NCBI GenBank assembly: GCA_905250885.1 | Contig: CAJNOQ010000996.1 | Span: 1-37,730, forward strand | Length of the DNA: 37,730 nt | Direction of reading: 5' to 3' | Source: Didymodactylos carnosus | Taxonomy: Eukaryota > Rotifera > Eurotatoria > Philodinida > Philodinidae | In this document: one piece after another, positions 23,218-33,873 of the stretch | Layout: the number at the start of each line of letters is the position of its first letter | How positions within the stretch are numbered: position 1 is the stretch's first letter | The notes under the pieces: model-generated | The model's database searches: none | The model's input: only the letters and a program-made list of their open reading frames with translations | Told to the model about the DNA's origin: nothing | Position numbers and translations under genes: made by a program

Positions 23218-23470
23218 ATGGCTGAAACTGATACTAAGGTTGATAAAAACGTAAATATGAACACCTCCCCCAGACAAAAAGAGGTTCAGATAGGATAATT
23301 TGTTGGATTTGCAAAAGACGGAATGGATCAATATGGCGGATAAGGAACGATTTCTCCAAAAAGATTGTTTGAAAGAGCCTCAAACAAACATCTGATCATG
23401 CCTTAGACGAAGTCTCACGTTAATGAAGAGTGCAGCGTAAAGCCGAGTATTTCTATCGACTGATCACATT
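23218..23470 (+). pseudogene. Decayed reading frame of unknown family
   Basis: From an ATG at 23218 (following CTTTCAG) one frame reads MAETDTKVDKNVN, PRQKEVQIG, FVGFAKDGMDQYGG, TISPKRLFERASNK and more. It is interrupted by TAA at 23296, another TAA about 19 codons on, and TAG near 23402. No frame shift is needed, and each stop could be a C-to-T change in a Gln codon. The charged composition looks protein-like. No family was recognised, and the stops rule out translation as it stands unless unseen introns remove them. Confidence 0.35.
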
Positions 23471-23646
23471 CACATCCATCCTTACCTAACGTACATAGTG
23501 TGATTATAATGTAGAAGTACGCAAAATCGTGAAAACTCTCTTGTCATATTAGATTAGTCTAGTGCCTTTTTGTGCCCACTTATTTTTACCCACTTTTGTA
23601 TTAATAAATAAATGTATATTTTTTAGATATATTCTGCCTCAGAAAA

Positions 23647-24003
23647 ATGCGTTACGCAGCGGCCTACGTATTAGCAATTTTAGCTGGAAACACAACTCCT
23701 GATGTTAAATCAATATCAAAAATATTAGGAAGTGTTGGTATCGATTGTGATGAAACAAAAGCTAAAAAAGTGATTGATGCATGTAAAGGAAAAGATGTAA
23801 ATCAGTTAATTGAAGAAGGTACAAAGAAATTATCAACTATGCCAAGTGGAGGTGGTGCAGCACCAGCTGCAGCTGCAGCAACAACCGCACCAAGTGCCGG
23901 CGCCGACAAGAAGAAAGAAGCGGAAAAAGCAGCACCTAAGAAAGAAGAAAAGAAAGAAGAATCGGATGATGACGACATTGGTGGTTTTGGTTTATTTGAT
24001 TAA
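23647..24003 (+). CDS. RPLP2: 60S acidic ribosomal protein P2, intronless copy
   Basis: 118 residues: the N-terminal dimerisation domain begins MRYAAAYVLAILAGNTTPD, followed by an Ala-rich hinge, a Lys/Glu-rich segment and the invariant P-protein tail SDDDDIGGFGLFD. P1/P2 dimers form the lateral stalk of the large ribosomal subunit and recruit elongation factors through that tail. The coding sequence is uninterrupted, whereas the copy 1 kb downstream has an intron inside the Gly-Gly of the tail. A splice acceptor-like TTTTTTAG lies 20 bases before the ATG (AG at 23625-23626), so a 5' untranslated exon is likely. Confidence 0.95.
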   Translation: MRYAAAYVLAILAGNTTPDVKSISKILGSVGIDCDETKAKKVIDACKGKDVNQLIEEGTKKLSTMPSGGGAAPAAAAATTAPSAGADKKKEAEKAAPKKEEKKEESDDDDIGGFGLFD

Positions 24004-24626
24004 GTAGACTACAGTTTTTGTTTTGAATTGCATTTGTTGGTTATAGTGTTGTTATTTCTTATCTGTTTTTTTTACTTGGGTAAGAATAGATTGTCATGCA
24101 CCAAAAACTTTGTATGTCTTCATTAAACAAATGTTTACGTTTATAATTCAAGTAAACATCCCGAACGAAAAAGTTGTTTTATTAGCTTGTTTTCAGAAAT
24201 ATTTGGACGGCTTGTGTTTCTTCTCTCGAAGGGGTTTAACCAAATATCTGATTATTCCACTTTTGATGAATAATTGACGAATCTAGAAATTTGCGAATAT
24301 TCAGTGATGATTTTCTAAAGCTTTATAGGTATAATTTAGCAGTCTACAGTGTTTAGAACAAATATCGCATTGAGGAGTAAGAGAAAAGAGTTTCTTTGAT
24401 TCAGTGGATCATCGAAAAAGACAATTAGATACTTTCTTTCTCTTTTCCCTTTGACATGGAACTAAAAAACAGCTGCTCATAACGTCAAAGCTAATGTATT
24501 TTAAAGCGAAAACAAAATACTGAAATTCTAGATCATTGTTATCTTTTCGCATTTTTTTGTTTCAGATTTACGCTTTAAATTGTTACGCATATTTTTTAAT
24601 TTTCTGTCTTATTGAAAAAACAAAAA
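24004..24626. other. Spacer between the two RPLP2 copies
   Basis: No gene. Flanks immediately outside the two coding sequences are unrelated to each other, so the shared block is confined to coding sequence. Confidence 0.5.
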
Positions 24627-25077
24627 ATGCGTTACGCAGCGGCCTACGTATTAGCAATTTTAGCTGGAAACACAACTCCTGATGTTAAATCAATATCAAA
24701 AATATTAGGAAGTGTTGGTATCGATTGTGATGAAACAAAAGCTAAAAAAGTGATTGATGCATGTAAAGGAAAAGATGTAAATCAGTTAATTGAAGAAGGT
24801 ACAAAGAAATTATCAACTATGCCAAGTGGAGGTGGTGCAGCACCAGCTGNGAGGTGGTGCAGCACCAGCTGCAGCTGCAGCAACAACCGCACCAAGTGCC
24901 GGCGCCGACAAGAAGAAAGAAGCGGAAAAAGCAGCACCTAAGAAAGAAGAAAAGAAAGAAGAATCGGATGATGACGATATTGGTGGTAAGTTAGACAAAT
25001 GTCTAGAAATGACATATGCTGCTATGCTATTATGTAACTCATTTCGTTTCGTTCTAGGTTTTGGTCTATTTGATTGA
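24627..25077 (+). CDS. RPLP2: 60S acidic ribosomal protein P2, second copy, with tail intron and an assembly gap
   Basis: Exon 1 is 24627-24985 and exon 2 is 25058-25077. The intron 24986-25057 (GTAAGT...CTAG, 72 bp) splits the Gly-Gly before FGLFD in phase 1. As written, the frame is broken at an N at 24850. A 21-base stretch ending just before N is repeated exactly just after it. Counting that stretch once and dropping N leaves a length equal to copy 1. The coding sequence matches copy 1 at every base I compared up to a single C/T difference in the Asp codon before IGG, then differs silently in the tail (CTA for TTA, TGA for TAA). Function as for copy 1. Confidence 0.85.
24829..24871. other. 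Assembly joint: N flanked by identical 21-base overlaps
   Basis: 24829-24849 and 24851-24871 are identical and are separated by one N at 24850. This is what an unmerged contig overlap looks like rather than a real duplication. Confidence 0.9.
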
Positions 25078-26909
25078 TTATCCATCGACGTTTTCATAGT
25101 GACGGCCGAAAAAATTATGTTTTTCTTGTTTATTTTTCATTTTTGTAAGCTGTACATCAATGAGAAAAAAATAAAAACCTGTTAAACCATGATGATTCTC
25201 ATGTACCAAGGTTAAGAAGTATCCGATAATTTTATCCATATTAAGAGAATTTAATCCATATCCTCATTTTCTCAATGAGGATGATCATAGGACTAAACAA
25301 GTTATGGGAAAGAAAAGTAGGATATGACTTCCATTGCTTGATTGAAGATACAACGAAGATAGATAATGAGATGAGAACGATGCATTATTAAATGAACAAT
25401 ATTTATTTTCATCAAAAGCAAATATTTAGTTTGTGAGTTCCAGTAGAAAATTTTTTAGAATCTGTAATACACTATGTATGCCTGCATATTCTGTTTCAAT
25501 CACAGTTCTCTATGAGAAGGAAACTCACAATAACACAACCTCAAAGAATGAAGTTGTGCTGTTAAGGTCGCTTGTGATATCAGAACTGATTTATTCACTT
25601 TTACTTTTCAACGAGAGTGAGTTGATTTATATAAAAAGTTTTTAATACGACCTATTAAAGCTGTCATCATCATCATAGGAAGAGATAGTATGCTGTATTA
25701 AGATTCAGAGATAGATACGTCTGCTTTCTCTTTATCATCAAATATTTTTGAGAGTGTCGGACGACATCTACGATTCAAACACCTTATTGCTTCCTTCTAC
25801 GTCAGCAATCCAATCATAGTCTGACCTGGTTGTTGAGTCGTGATAAGCTTCAATGACATCGTCCAAAATAGTAAATTAAAATATAATAACAAAATATAAT
25901 AAAATGATGTAAATTTTTTTTTTGAAAGACCCAGAAAGTTATTCGTATCATACAGAAGAAAAGGTTTTATTATTGTTCGTGTTAATTTGTCTATTCGAAT
26001 TTATTTTTACAAACACTAATGTGAATTAGAGTTACTATCATTAGTTTATTCAAAAGAATGACAAGTTTTTCCGATCCCCTTATTATCCCCGAACCCTTAT
26101 TTTTACACTCAAGGTTAACATATATTAATATTTATTTCACAACTTCATTGTATTTTATCTTGATTGTCTATATATAGTTTATTTCAGCACCATCGTTATT
26201 ACAGGTCGGTGACCTTTGATGACTCTCACTTTTCGTGAATAAAACAGTCTAAGACAGTCTTAGTCTTAGCAAAAATAGACATAACGATAAAACAGCAAAT
26301 AATGGAAGTGGAAAACAATATGAGTTTCATATGTCGGATTGTCAATATCTATAAATACCGATTAGAATATTCAATCATTGTTTTAAAGTATCATTTTGCT
26401 AATCACATTCAAAACTGAACAAGCAGTAAGAAATGAAGAATCATACTTTAAGCAACTCGTGAAGAGTTTAGCGTATTGATGTTATGGATGTTGTTCTAAA
26501 AAAAAGATTTTGTTCCTCGTGTACTTATAAATATTTCGTCAGGCTGTTTTCTGTTTTAGATGTTGATGCCTTATATGTATTTATCTATTCTACCTTATTC
26601 AGTTTTCTTTGGAACAGTTTTTAATTAAATATGCTTGTGTATAACGAACGATTACTATTCTGATAAACAGAGTGAGTTAAACGTTTTTGATTATAATATA
26701 TATTTATAGTAACTTGAAGAGTAAGACAGGTATAAGCTAACTGAATCCTTGGTAGACGTTTAGAGAAGCACAGATACAACAATATGAAGAAATCTCTTGC
26801 ATTATCCTTCGCTATCTATGTATCAAAGGGAAGCTTTTAGACATAATGTTAGAAAAGTAGAAAGTACAGAGTTTTCTGGGGTTTAAAATATTTTCTTGTT
26901 ATATTGTAG
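25078..26909. other. Intergenic between RPLP2 and ZRANB1
   Basis: About 1.8 kb, no gene supported. It contains an A/T-only stretch near 25875-25925, a LINE-tail-like motif near 26213 and, at its end, the probable ZRANB1 promoter or 5' exon region. Confidence 0.4.
26150..26260 (+). mobile_element. Possible LINE 3' tail related to the one at 14.9 kb
   Basis: GACTCTCACTTTTCGTGAAT followed by AAAA (26220-26243) matches the 3' end of the LINE at 14890-15605 (minus strand CTCACTTTCGTGAATAAAA) with one extra T. The preceding CTTTGAT and CTATATATAGTTT also resemble it. No coding part is present, so this is at most an extremely truncated insertion. Confidence 0.45.
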
Positions 26910-29824
26910 ATGGATGTTAACGATATAGACGAAGAAACCGAAGAAAAGGAAAAAACACGAACAGATGATGATGATGATGATGATGGTGAAACTCCTATTG
27001 TATTAGAAAAATGGAATTGTTCATTTTGTACCTATGCCAATTTTGCATCGTCTAAGCTATGTACAATGTGTCGTGTAGAACGTCGTCTAGATGAAAATGA
27101 ATTGACTATTTCATCCGATATTTACCAGTTGAACTCATCCGAGCAACCTATTACATCATACATTGATTCTGTGGAAAAATGGCCATGCCAAATTTGTACA
27201 TATTTAAATTATCCAAAATCGATGAAATGTATACAATGTCGTTCAACACGTGTTACTTCAACTATAACACCAGCACAAGTACAACGTTCATTATCTACAA
27301 ATGATAATGATCGAATATCGCCACCTCAAACTCCTGCAACATCGTCATCATCATCAACAACAAATCTACTATCGGACTCAAAAATAATTGCACAACGGCT
27401 AAGAAAATGGATGTGTAAAAAGTGTACATACGAAAGTAAGTTTTTTCTCGTACATTGTTGACTAGCTATTGTTTTTCATATCATCGATTAGAGAGAGAAG
27501 ATTTAACATACCACTTTCATACTCACCTCTTCGTTTTATGTTTAGATTATCCGTCATCAAAAAAATGTGTTATGTGTTTACATTTGCGTGCAAACAATCT
27601 ATCGTCATGCACTTCATCGTCTTCATCATCCACTTGTGGACATACAACTGACGAAGAACAACGTATGAACGCTATTAATAAATCAATGGAAAACATAGCG
27701 GTTGATCGAAAAGAAAAACGTGAAAAACGTACAATACAACATTCACAACCACAGCAAATAATGAAAAAAACCTCATCGATCTCAGCCACTTTACCTGTTG
27801 AGCGTTTATGGTTAAAAGCATGTGAAACCCTATTGGATGGTGGTCCATTACACGTTGTTGCAGAATATTTAGCATACGGATGTGATCCATTGAGACAATT
27901 AACTATGGATGATATCAAATTATTAAATATGAAAAATATTAGTTACATTGATTGTGTTGGTAAAACATTGAAACAATTAGCTTTTTTAACAGGACAATTA
28001 GAACAGTATCAAACATTAGAAAATGTTGTCTTGCAATTTAAACAACAGCAACAGCAACTCATCAGACAAACAATGAAAAAGCAACAACAACAACAACATC
28101 AAAGAACAAGACACGTGCCGGCAAATATTTGTCCAACACTAATTGAATTAACACAATGGCAATTTCGTACATTTTTAAGATTGAAAAAAACAACTGAATT
28201 TCAGTGCTATTATTTAACAGAATGTTTTACATTCACATTACCAGCTGGTAAGTTTTATCACACAATGGAAAAAATAAAAAGCCATAATAATGAATGTTTG
28301 AATAATTTTGCTCTTATTATGCGTTTCTAATGCATGCTTTTGTAAATGTTTCAGAGATTGGAGATTTTCATCATCGTATACAAGATCAAGTCTTTGAAGA
28401 TTTATTAGATAAAAATGTTCAACAAGGTTACTATTTATAACTCATAGAATTTTTCTTTTTTAATTTACGATCATTTTTCTTTTATAGAACTTGAAGTTGA
28501 CAATAGTATAATTAATTGGAATACAGATATAGCTAATCGTCTTCATTCTCGTTTATACGCATTATGGAATCGCAATAATGGTACGTAGATTTGCAACGTG
28601 GATGGAATGTTTGATTTATTATTTGCTTTTTCTTATTTTAGGTGATTGTTTACTAGACAGTGTATTACAAGTATGCTTAGGTGTATTTGATACTGAAAAC
28701 AGTTTAAGGCGAGCAATGGCCGAAAGTCTTCAAAATGGTTCAGCAAAGTATGTAATATAGTACAGATCTATTTCAATTGATTTTTATGATTCTGTATCTT
28801 ATAAACAGATTTTTTGAACTTTGGCGTGAGTACGAACAAATGGTGGCAGAAAAACATCATTATCGTCCAGATGACTGTCAGTTGAGAAGTGAATGGAATC
28901 TCGTATTATCGTTAGCAAATCAACCGGGTGAATCGTTGGAACATGCTCATATTTTTGCGCTCTCACATGTTCTACGTCGTCCAGTAATTGTTTACGGTGT
29001 TACTTATGTGAAATCATATCGTGGAGAATATAATATTGGTTTGGCAAGATTTCAAGGTAAAATAAAACATTTGTTTGAGTAAAAGTTTTTTTGTGTAAAT
29101 GTAAATCAATGTTTTTCTTGTTTTAGGAGTTTATCTTCCATTGTTATGGGAACCAAATTTTTGTTTTAAATCGCCAATATGTCTTGGTTATACACGCAAC
29201 CATTTTTCAGCTTTAGTACCGATGCAAGAACATGTAAACAGAAGTTCAATACAAGCAGCAGCTACTATTCAACTACATTCTCCTTCAATATTAACGCTCA
29301 TGTCAACATACACCGATAACAACTCTTTCTCATCACCAACAATGCCCACATCATCAAATTCATCGCCATCCTCTTCTCCGCCACCATCTCTATCTATAAA
29401 TCGTCATTCGTTGAATACAAATGAGAACAGTGATACACAAACATTTTATCATCCATTGATGGATAGTGATGGAAATTTACTACCAGTTCATTTTATATCA
29501 CCATCAGAGGTAAGTGAATATTTTAACCATATTATTATATTCTATTCGTCTTCTCTTCTCAGATTGGCCATGAACAAACAATTTTGAAACAGTGGTTGGA
29601 TTGTTGTTGGATTGGACAAACATTGGTTGCACAACAGAAAGTTGGTATGTTAAACAGTATTTTTAGTAATTTCTAAAATTGTTATTTAAACGTAAAATGG
29701 AGCTCATTTAGGTAAACGGCCGTCTCTCATTCAAAATTTACTCGATCAATGGTTAAATCTTTATCGTCAACAACAACCATATTCAAATAACCAAATACGA
29801 AAAACGTCAGCTGACTCAAGATAA
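26910..29824 (+). CDS. ZRANB1: Deubiquitinase Trabid/ZRANB1 (NZF + AnkUBD + OTU)
   Basis: Nine exons: 26910-27435, 27546-28247, 28355-28426, 28488-28580, 28642-28747, 28809-29056, 29127-29509, 29563-29644 and 29712-29824. All are GT-AG with closing phases and give 774 residues (human 708). After an acidic poly-Asp leader come three NZF zinc fingers (W35-R55, W91-R111, W167-~190; CxxC pairs, third finger split by intron 1), which in the family bind K29/K33/K63 ubiquitin chains. The AnkUBD follows (~259-345, YGCDPLRQLTMDDIKLLN), then the OTU protease with catalytic Cys467 (GDCLLDS) and His608 (GYTRNHFSAL). Family role: ubiquitin-chain editing, linked to Wnt signalling. Oddities: a Ser/Pro-rich insertion of about 50 extra residues after His608, Gln repeats before the OTU, and Asn in place of the usual Gly before the catalytic His. 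Confidence 0.96.
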
Positions 29825-31011
29825 TTGTTCTGTAGAATAAAATTATTTTATTTTATTACTATATATTGCGTCCAGATTATCCTTTCGTTTTTTTTTTTTG
29901 TTTTTTCTTATTACACATTCAGCAGGTGCTACGAACCCGTTCAAGTTCTTCTGTTCATTCCAATCTCGATCGAGTTTATACTTTTCTATCTATTGCTTGT
30001 TTTTGTGATGATGTCGACGACGACGTTGAAGTGAGAGTTGATACCTCCCCTAAGTTTTTCATATATGTGTGTGTGTGTTCTTTTTCTGATATAACAGTAT
30101 AGAACTTTAGATTATGTACATGCCTATACTTGCACTTTTGTTTGTGCAATTTTTTCTTTTTTTTATTGTCTATTTATCACACATCGGCTTGTCCAGACGT
30201 ACCAGCCAAAAAACGTAAGTCCGTAACGTTTTGTGAAAGTCATAGCTCTTCAACCGAGAAATATACAGAGCTGGCAAACGTCTTATTTTATAGTTTCGAG
30301 ATTTTTCTCTCAAATGGTAATTAAGCAAAGTCTAGCTCTATCCTACATACCTGCCTATAACTTGTGCCAACAAGATCCTTTTATACGAAAGTGGTGTATA
30401 TAAAAACTATTATGTCGCTTAAACTAGTCAGCTGCTAAACTTCACTTAACTACCATCTGAAAGAAAAATCTTTAAACTTTAAAACTAGACGTTCCTCAGG
30501 TTTGTATGTTTCTCGGCTGAAGGACTATGACGTTCACAAAACGTTACAGACTTACATAAAAGTTGACTTTTGCGTGGACAAGTTCACAAACGCGTGCAGA
30601 CAGAAAAAATGCAGTCTTTTTTTGTTTAAAAAAAATAGAATAAAATTTTTTTACATAATGCACAAAAAACCTATTTATGTAGCTTAGATTGAAAATATTA
30701 TATAAAAATCTCGTTTGCAAAAGATCAACTATTCAAACCTGAAGTTATTGTGAGATTTTATCAGAAGAATTTTTTGATGTAGATGGATAGTTTCATTGAC
30801 TATGTCGGAACATTGGAGAAATTTCGAAGAGAAAAGGTTAAAAGATCAATTGCTCACTAGACTTGAGATGATCTTCCATGAGAAAGAACAACAAATGAGC
30901 GAACATATCCATCGGTCAACTAAAATTTTATTACAGTATTAACAAAACAATACATATAACAAAAAAATAATATACAGAAAGCAGAATTAGTGAGAGAGAT
31001 TAGATTATTAT
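29825..31011. other. 3' flanks of two convergent genes, one weak open frame
   Basis: Convergent ends of ZRANB1 (plus) and the redox enzyme (minus). A plus-strand frame around 30193-30280, just after a possible acceptor (TTGTCCAG), reads VPAKKRKSVTFCESHSSSTE. It is protein-like and contains a KSVTF motif resembling PP1-docking sequences, but no neighbouring exon could be joined. Confidence 0.3.
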
Positions 31012-33159
31012 TTATAGTTCATACTGAAATGTATCGTGTGATTGAATTTTAACTATGTCATCAACTTCTGGTGGTAATGGAGCACCTTGTAATAACCATC
31101 GTCGAATAATATCTAGTTCATAACTTGTAAATATATGACTCATTGCACCACCATCACTAACCAATACCATCAATTTACATGTATGCAAATTTTCTTCTTT
31201 CAAAGGTAGACCATTTTCTGGATGACAATAATCACTTGCTCTCAACGCAGCCATAAGTTGATCAGGTTTTGATAACAATTCGTGTATAGTTTTCTCATTA
31301 CCATCGGGCAATTTTAATTTGATATTAATATGCGCATTTTGAGCATGACGACGTTTTTTCAATATTAGAGAATACATATCATTCACCGCTGATGGTTCTA
31401 GAGATAGTATCCATCGTGAAATTATTGTTAATTCATCAGTATCAAATACTTGATACATCGGTCCATGAAATGAAACAGCATGATTTAACAAGAAACTTGA
31501 CTTCGGATCTCCTTTAACGATCATATTACTATTTTCTAATTTTTCACATAATATTTTCGGATCACCCATAAATAATTCATTTAAATAACAACCATCAATT
31601 TTTCGTTTGCCGTGCATTTTTTGAGCCTGCAAATAAAGTTTAGATAATGGCAAGAAGAGGTTGGATCAACAACTATACCATGGGTGCTTTTTTCTTTATT
31701 AAATTTATAAATTCGTCTCTAGGTGTTGTGCGCTTTTGTATATCGAATAATTTTCTTAATTCATCATCAATATTACCTACAATTAAAAAGAATACAGAAA
31801 AATGCTCAGATATCAAAAGATCGATGCAGTCAGTTTCTTGTAACAGAGTCGACAGTCCCAATAGTTTGGTCATTTATTATGGATGAGTCTAGAAATGCTG
31901 TTATTTTCCAACTTACCAATCATTCCATATGCTGTGTAGCCAGTCCAGATTCTTTTCCACTGTATCTGTACTTCATTATCACCATATTTTGTTCCGATTT
32001 CTTCCAAATATAAATAAATGGCTTCAATAGCGTATCGTCCATGACCATTGGCGTTATTGTCGATTGCTGTATGAAGAAGCGAAAATTTTGGACTTAATCC
32101 GTGTCGTTCTAATAATTTTCGTAATGGTGAATGTTCAGTGGCCGATGTTGTTTCTAACCACAACGTGTACCCAAGAATTTCTGGATAAAAAGCTTTTGGA
32201 AAAAGTGATGTTGTCAATGTTAACAAAGGCTTTTTGAACGATATGTCCATTATCGATTTCTGGTCAACAAATTCTCTCGTATGTATATCAGGTACACTTA
32301 AACCCAGTGCGGATAAAACTAAAAAAGAATAGAAAAAGAATGAAAATAAGTCAGCAAAAGTCTAAAGCGAATTTACTGACCATTCAAATAAACATTGCAA
32401 TGATTTTGTTCAACATCGCCTGAAATAGAAATACTGTTAAATTTTTCGAACCAAAAACGTTTTGCGATGTGCGCTAACCGTTTCCGAGCTCATCGATATA
32501 AATCGCAAATAATTTCGCATCAATCAATGTACACGGACCAGTTGGAGCATTCCCACGTAACCATACACCATCGGTTAAATGAAATGGTTCACGTTGCATG
32601 AGCCAAGTGGCAAGATGTAATTTTGTTTGTGCCCACCAATACTGTGAATTAGAGTCAACTGGCATGCCTGCTTCTAACCAATCTAAATAGCGTCCTTTCC
32701 ACAAACGATTAAATATATATTCTAGGCGTTTATCAACAGCTTCTCGTTCATATGGGATGTACGTAAAATGATCGGGAAAATCCGGATCATCATCATGATC
32801 TCTCATCATATATACCGCTAGAGAAACAATGAAAAACGTTCAACATTCAGCCTGAGATGATGATTTTTAGGAGTACCTGCTTCGGCATGCATTCGTTCTG
32901 AAAACTCTTTGGCAAGATCATATTTGTCGAAATGATCTTCGGGATTAATGAAAAAATGAAATAAATCACGATAGGAATAATCATCAAGTTTTTTTCTCGT
33001 TGTCGTATTATCTGAGGATGATTCGAGTTTATCGATTTTTTTCTTTTTATCACGTCGATAATAAGTTGTGGTCAATATAGCAAGACAAATGCATGTTGTA
33101 ATTTCTAAGATTCTGGAGCGTGTTAAGAAGGTGGTTAATGGTAATAAATCCAGACTCAT
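31012..33159 (-). CDS. Iron-containing redox enzyme, haem-oxygenase-like fold (Haem_oxygenas_2 type), membrane-anchored
   Basis: Six exons in coding order: 33159-32877, 32817-32479, 32419-32381, 32318-31917, 31776-31679 and 31626-31012. All junctions are GT-AG and in phase, giving 591 residues. Residues ~16-34 form a membrane-anchor-like hydrophobic segment followed by a Lys/Arg cluster. The core carries family blocks: DELGNGDVEQNH (~202-213) with a following Tyr, GLLSALGLSVPD, and LLHTAIDNNANGHG (~301-314), whose Glu, Asp and His are the likely iron ligands by analogy. The C-terminal ~200 residues have two WLL/WIL-type segments with SHIFTSYELDIIRRW. Members of this superfamily are mainly bacterial and fungal oxygenases or oxidases; the substrate here is unknown. 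An animal gene suggests transfer, now with introns. Its 5' end is copied in inverted orientation downstream. Confidence 0.8.
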
Positions 33160-33465
33160 TGAAATAACATATGTAAATGGAAGATAATAGGCTCTTTTTT
33201 ACTACTGATCATTAGAGCAGACATACTGTATTTATATTCACTCTAAAATCTATACATTTATCGTAACATATTACACGTAACTTTAGAATAAACTCGATTA
33301 GATAAGAATAAGAATATGACATATATTTTTGAAACTTTTTACGTGGGAAGGGGCATTCGGTGCTTGGTCGTTAAAGTTCTTTCTTTTACACAACTGCTGA
33401 AGCACATGGGAAGCACGTGGAGACGATTAGTCGTCCACACGTGCTTCAGCAATAAACGATAAAAC

Positions 33466-33497
33466 TCTATCAGTACAGTCGCGACTGTACTGATAGA
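33466..33497. repeat. Perfect 32-bp palindrome in the left arm
   Basis: Perfect palindrome centred on GTCGCGAC. An identical copy lies in the right arm at 34206-34237. Neighbouring CTGAAGCAC...GTGCTTCAG forms another hairpin, so the arms are themselves built from fold-back motifs. Confidence 0.9.
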
Positions 33498-33508
33498 CTT
33501 TTATCCTA

Positions 33509-33873
33509 CATAGAGATGTATGGTTCTTGGTGAAGAACCAGAACTGTGCTTCGATTCCGCATGAGGAACCGAAGCCGCGGTTTCTCCGACGGTTCTTTTT
33601 TTCGGAACCGAGACTTTTTGACTTGCCGTTCTTTTAACAAGATGAAAGCACACTATTGACAAAGCTACAAAAAGACATATTTGTCTGTCATAGGTGAAAG
33701 AATCCTTTCGTTTACTATAAAATGAAATCTATTTCGTTGAATTGCTACTGCTTAAAAAATTATTTCCCGGTTCTATGCTGAGAACCGAGAACCGCGGTTC
33801 TGTTCTAAGTTCGAAACCAGAATCGCGGTTTCTTTCGTTTCGGTTCTAAGTCGAGACCCGAATATCCCTAATC
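33509..33873. mobile_element. Possible eroded DNA element with GGTTCT-rich ends
   Basis: TAGAGATGTATGGTTCTTGG at 33510 resembles the reverse complement of GAGACCCGAATATCCCTA (33853-33870), and both ends continue into repeated GAACCG/CGGTTC motifs. This is the pattern of short hAT-like elements, but many mismatches make the call tentative. It overlaps the left arm and loop of the inverted duplication. Confidence 0.35.

Noticed and set aside
23218..23470. Alternative genetic code (TAA/TAG read as Gln) suggested by in-frame stops
   Set aside because: The intact genes in this window use TAA, TAG and TGA as stops and show no internal stop codons, so the standard code applies.
24813..25097. Minus-strand 94-codon frame over the RPLP2 copy
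   Set aside because: Antisense shadow of the Ala- and Lys/Glu-rich RPLP2 codons, and it crosses the N.
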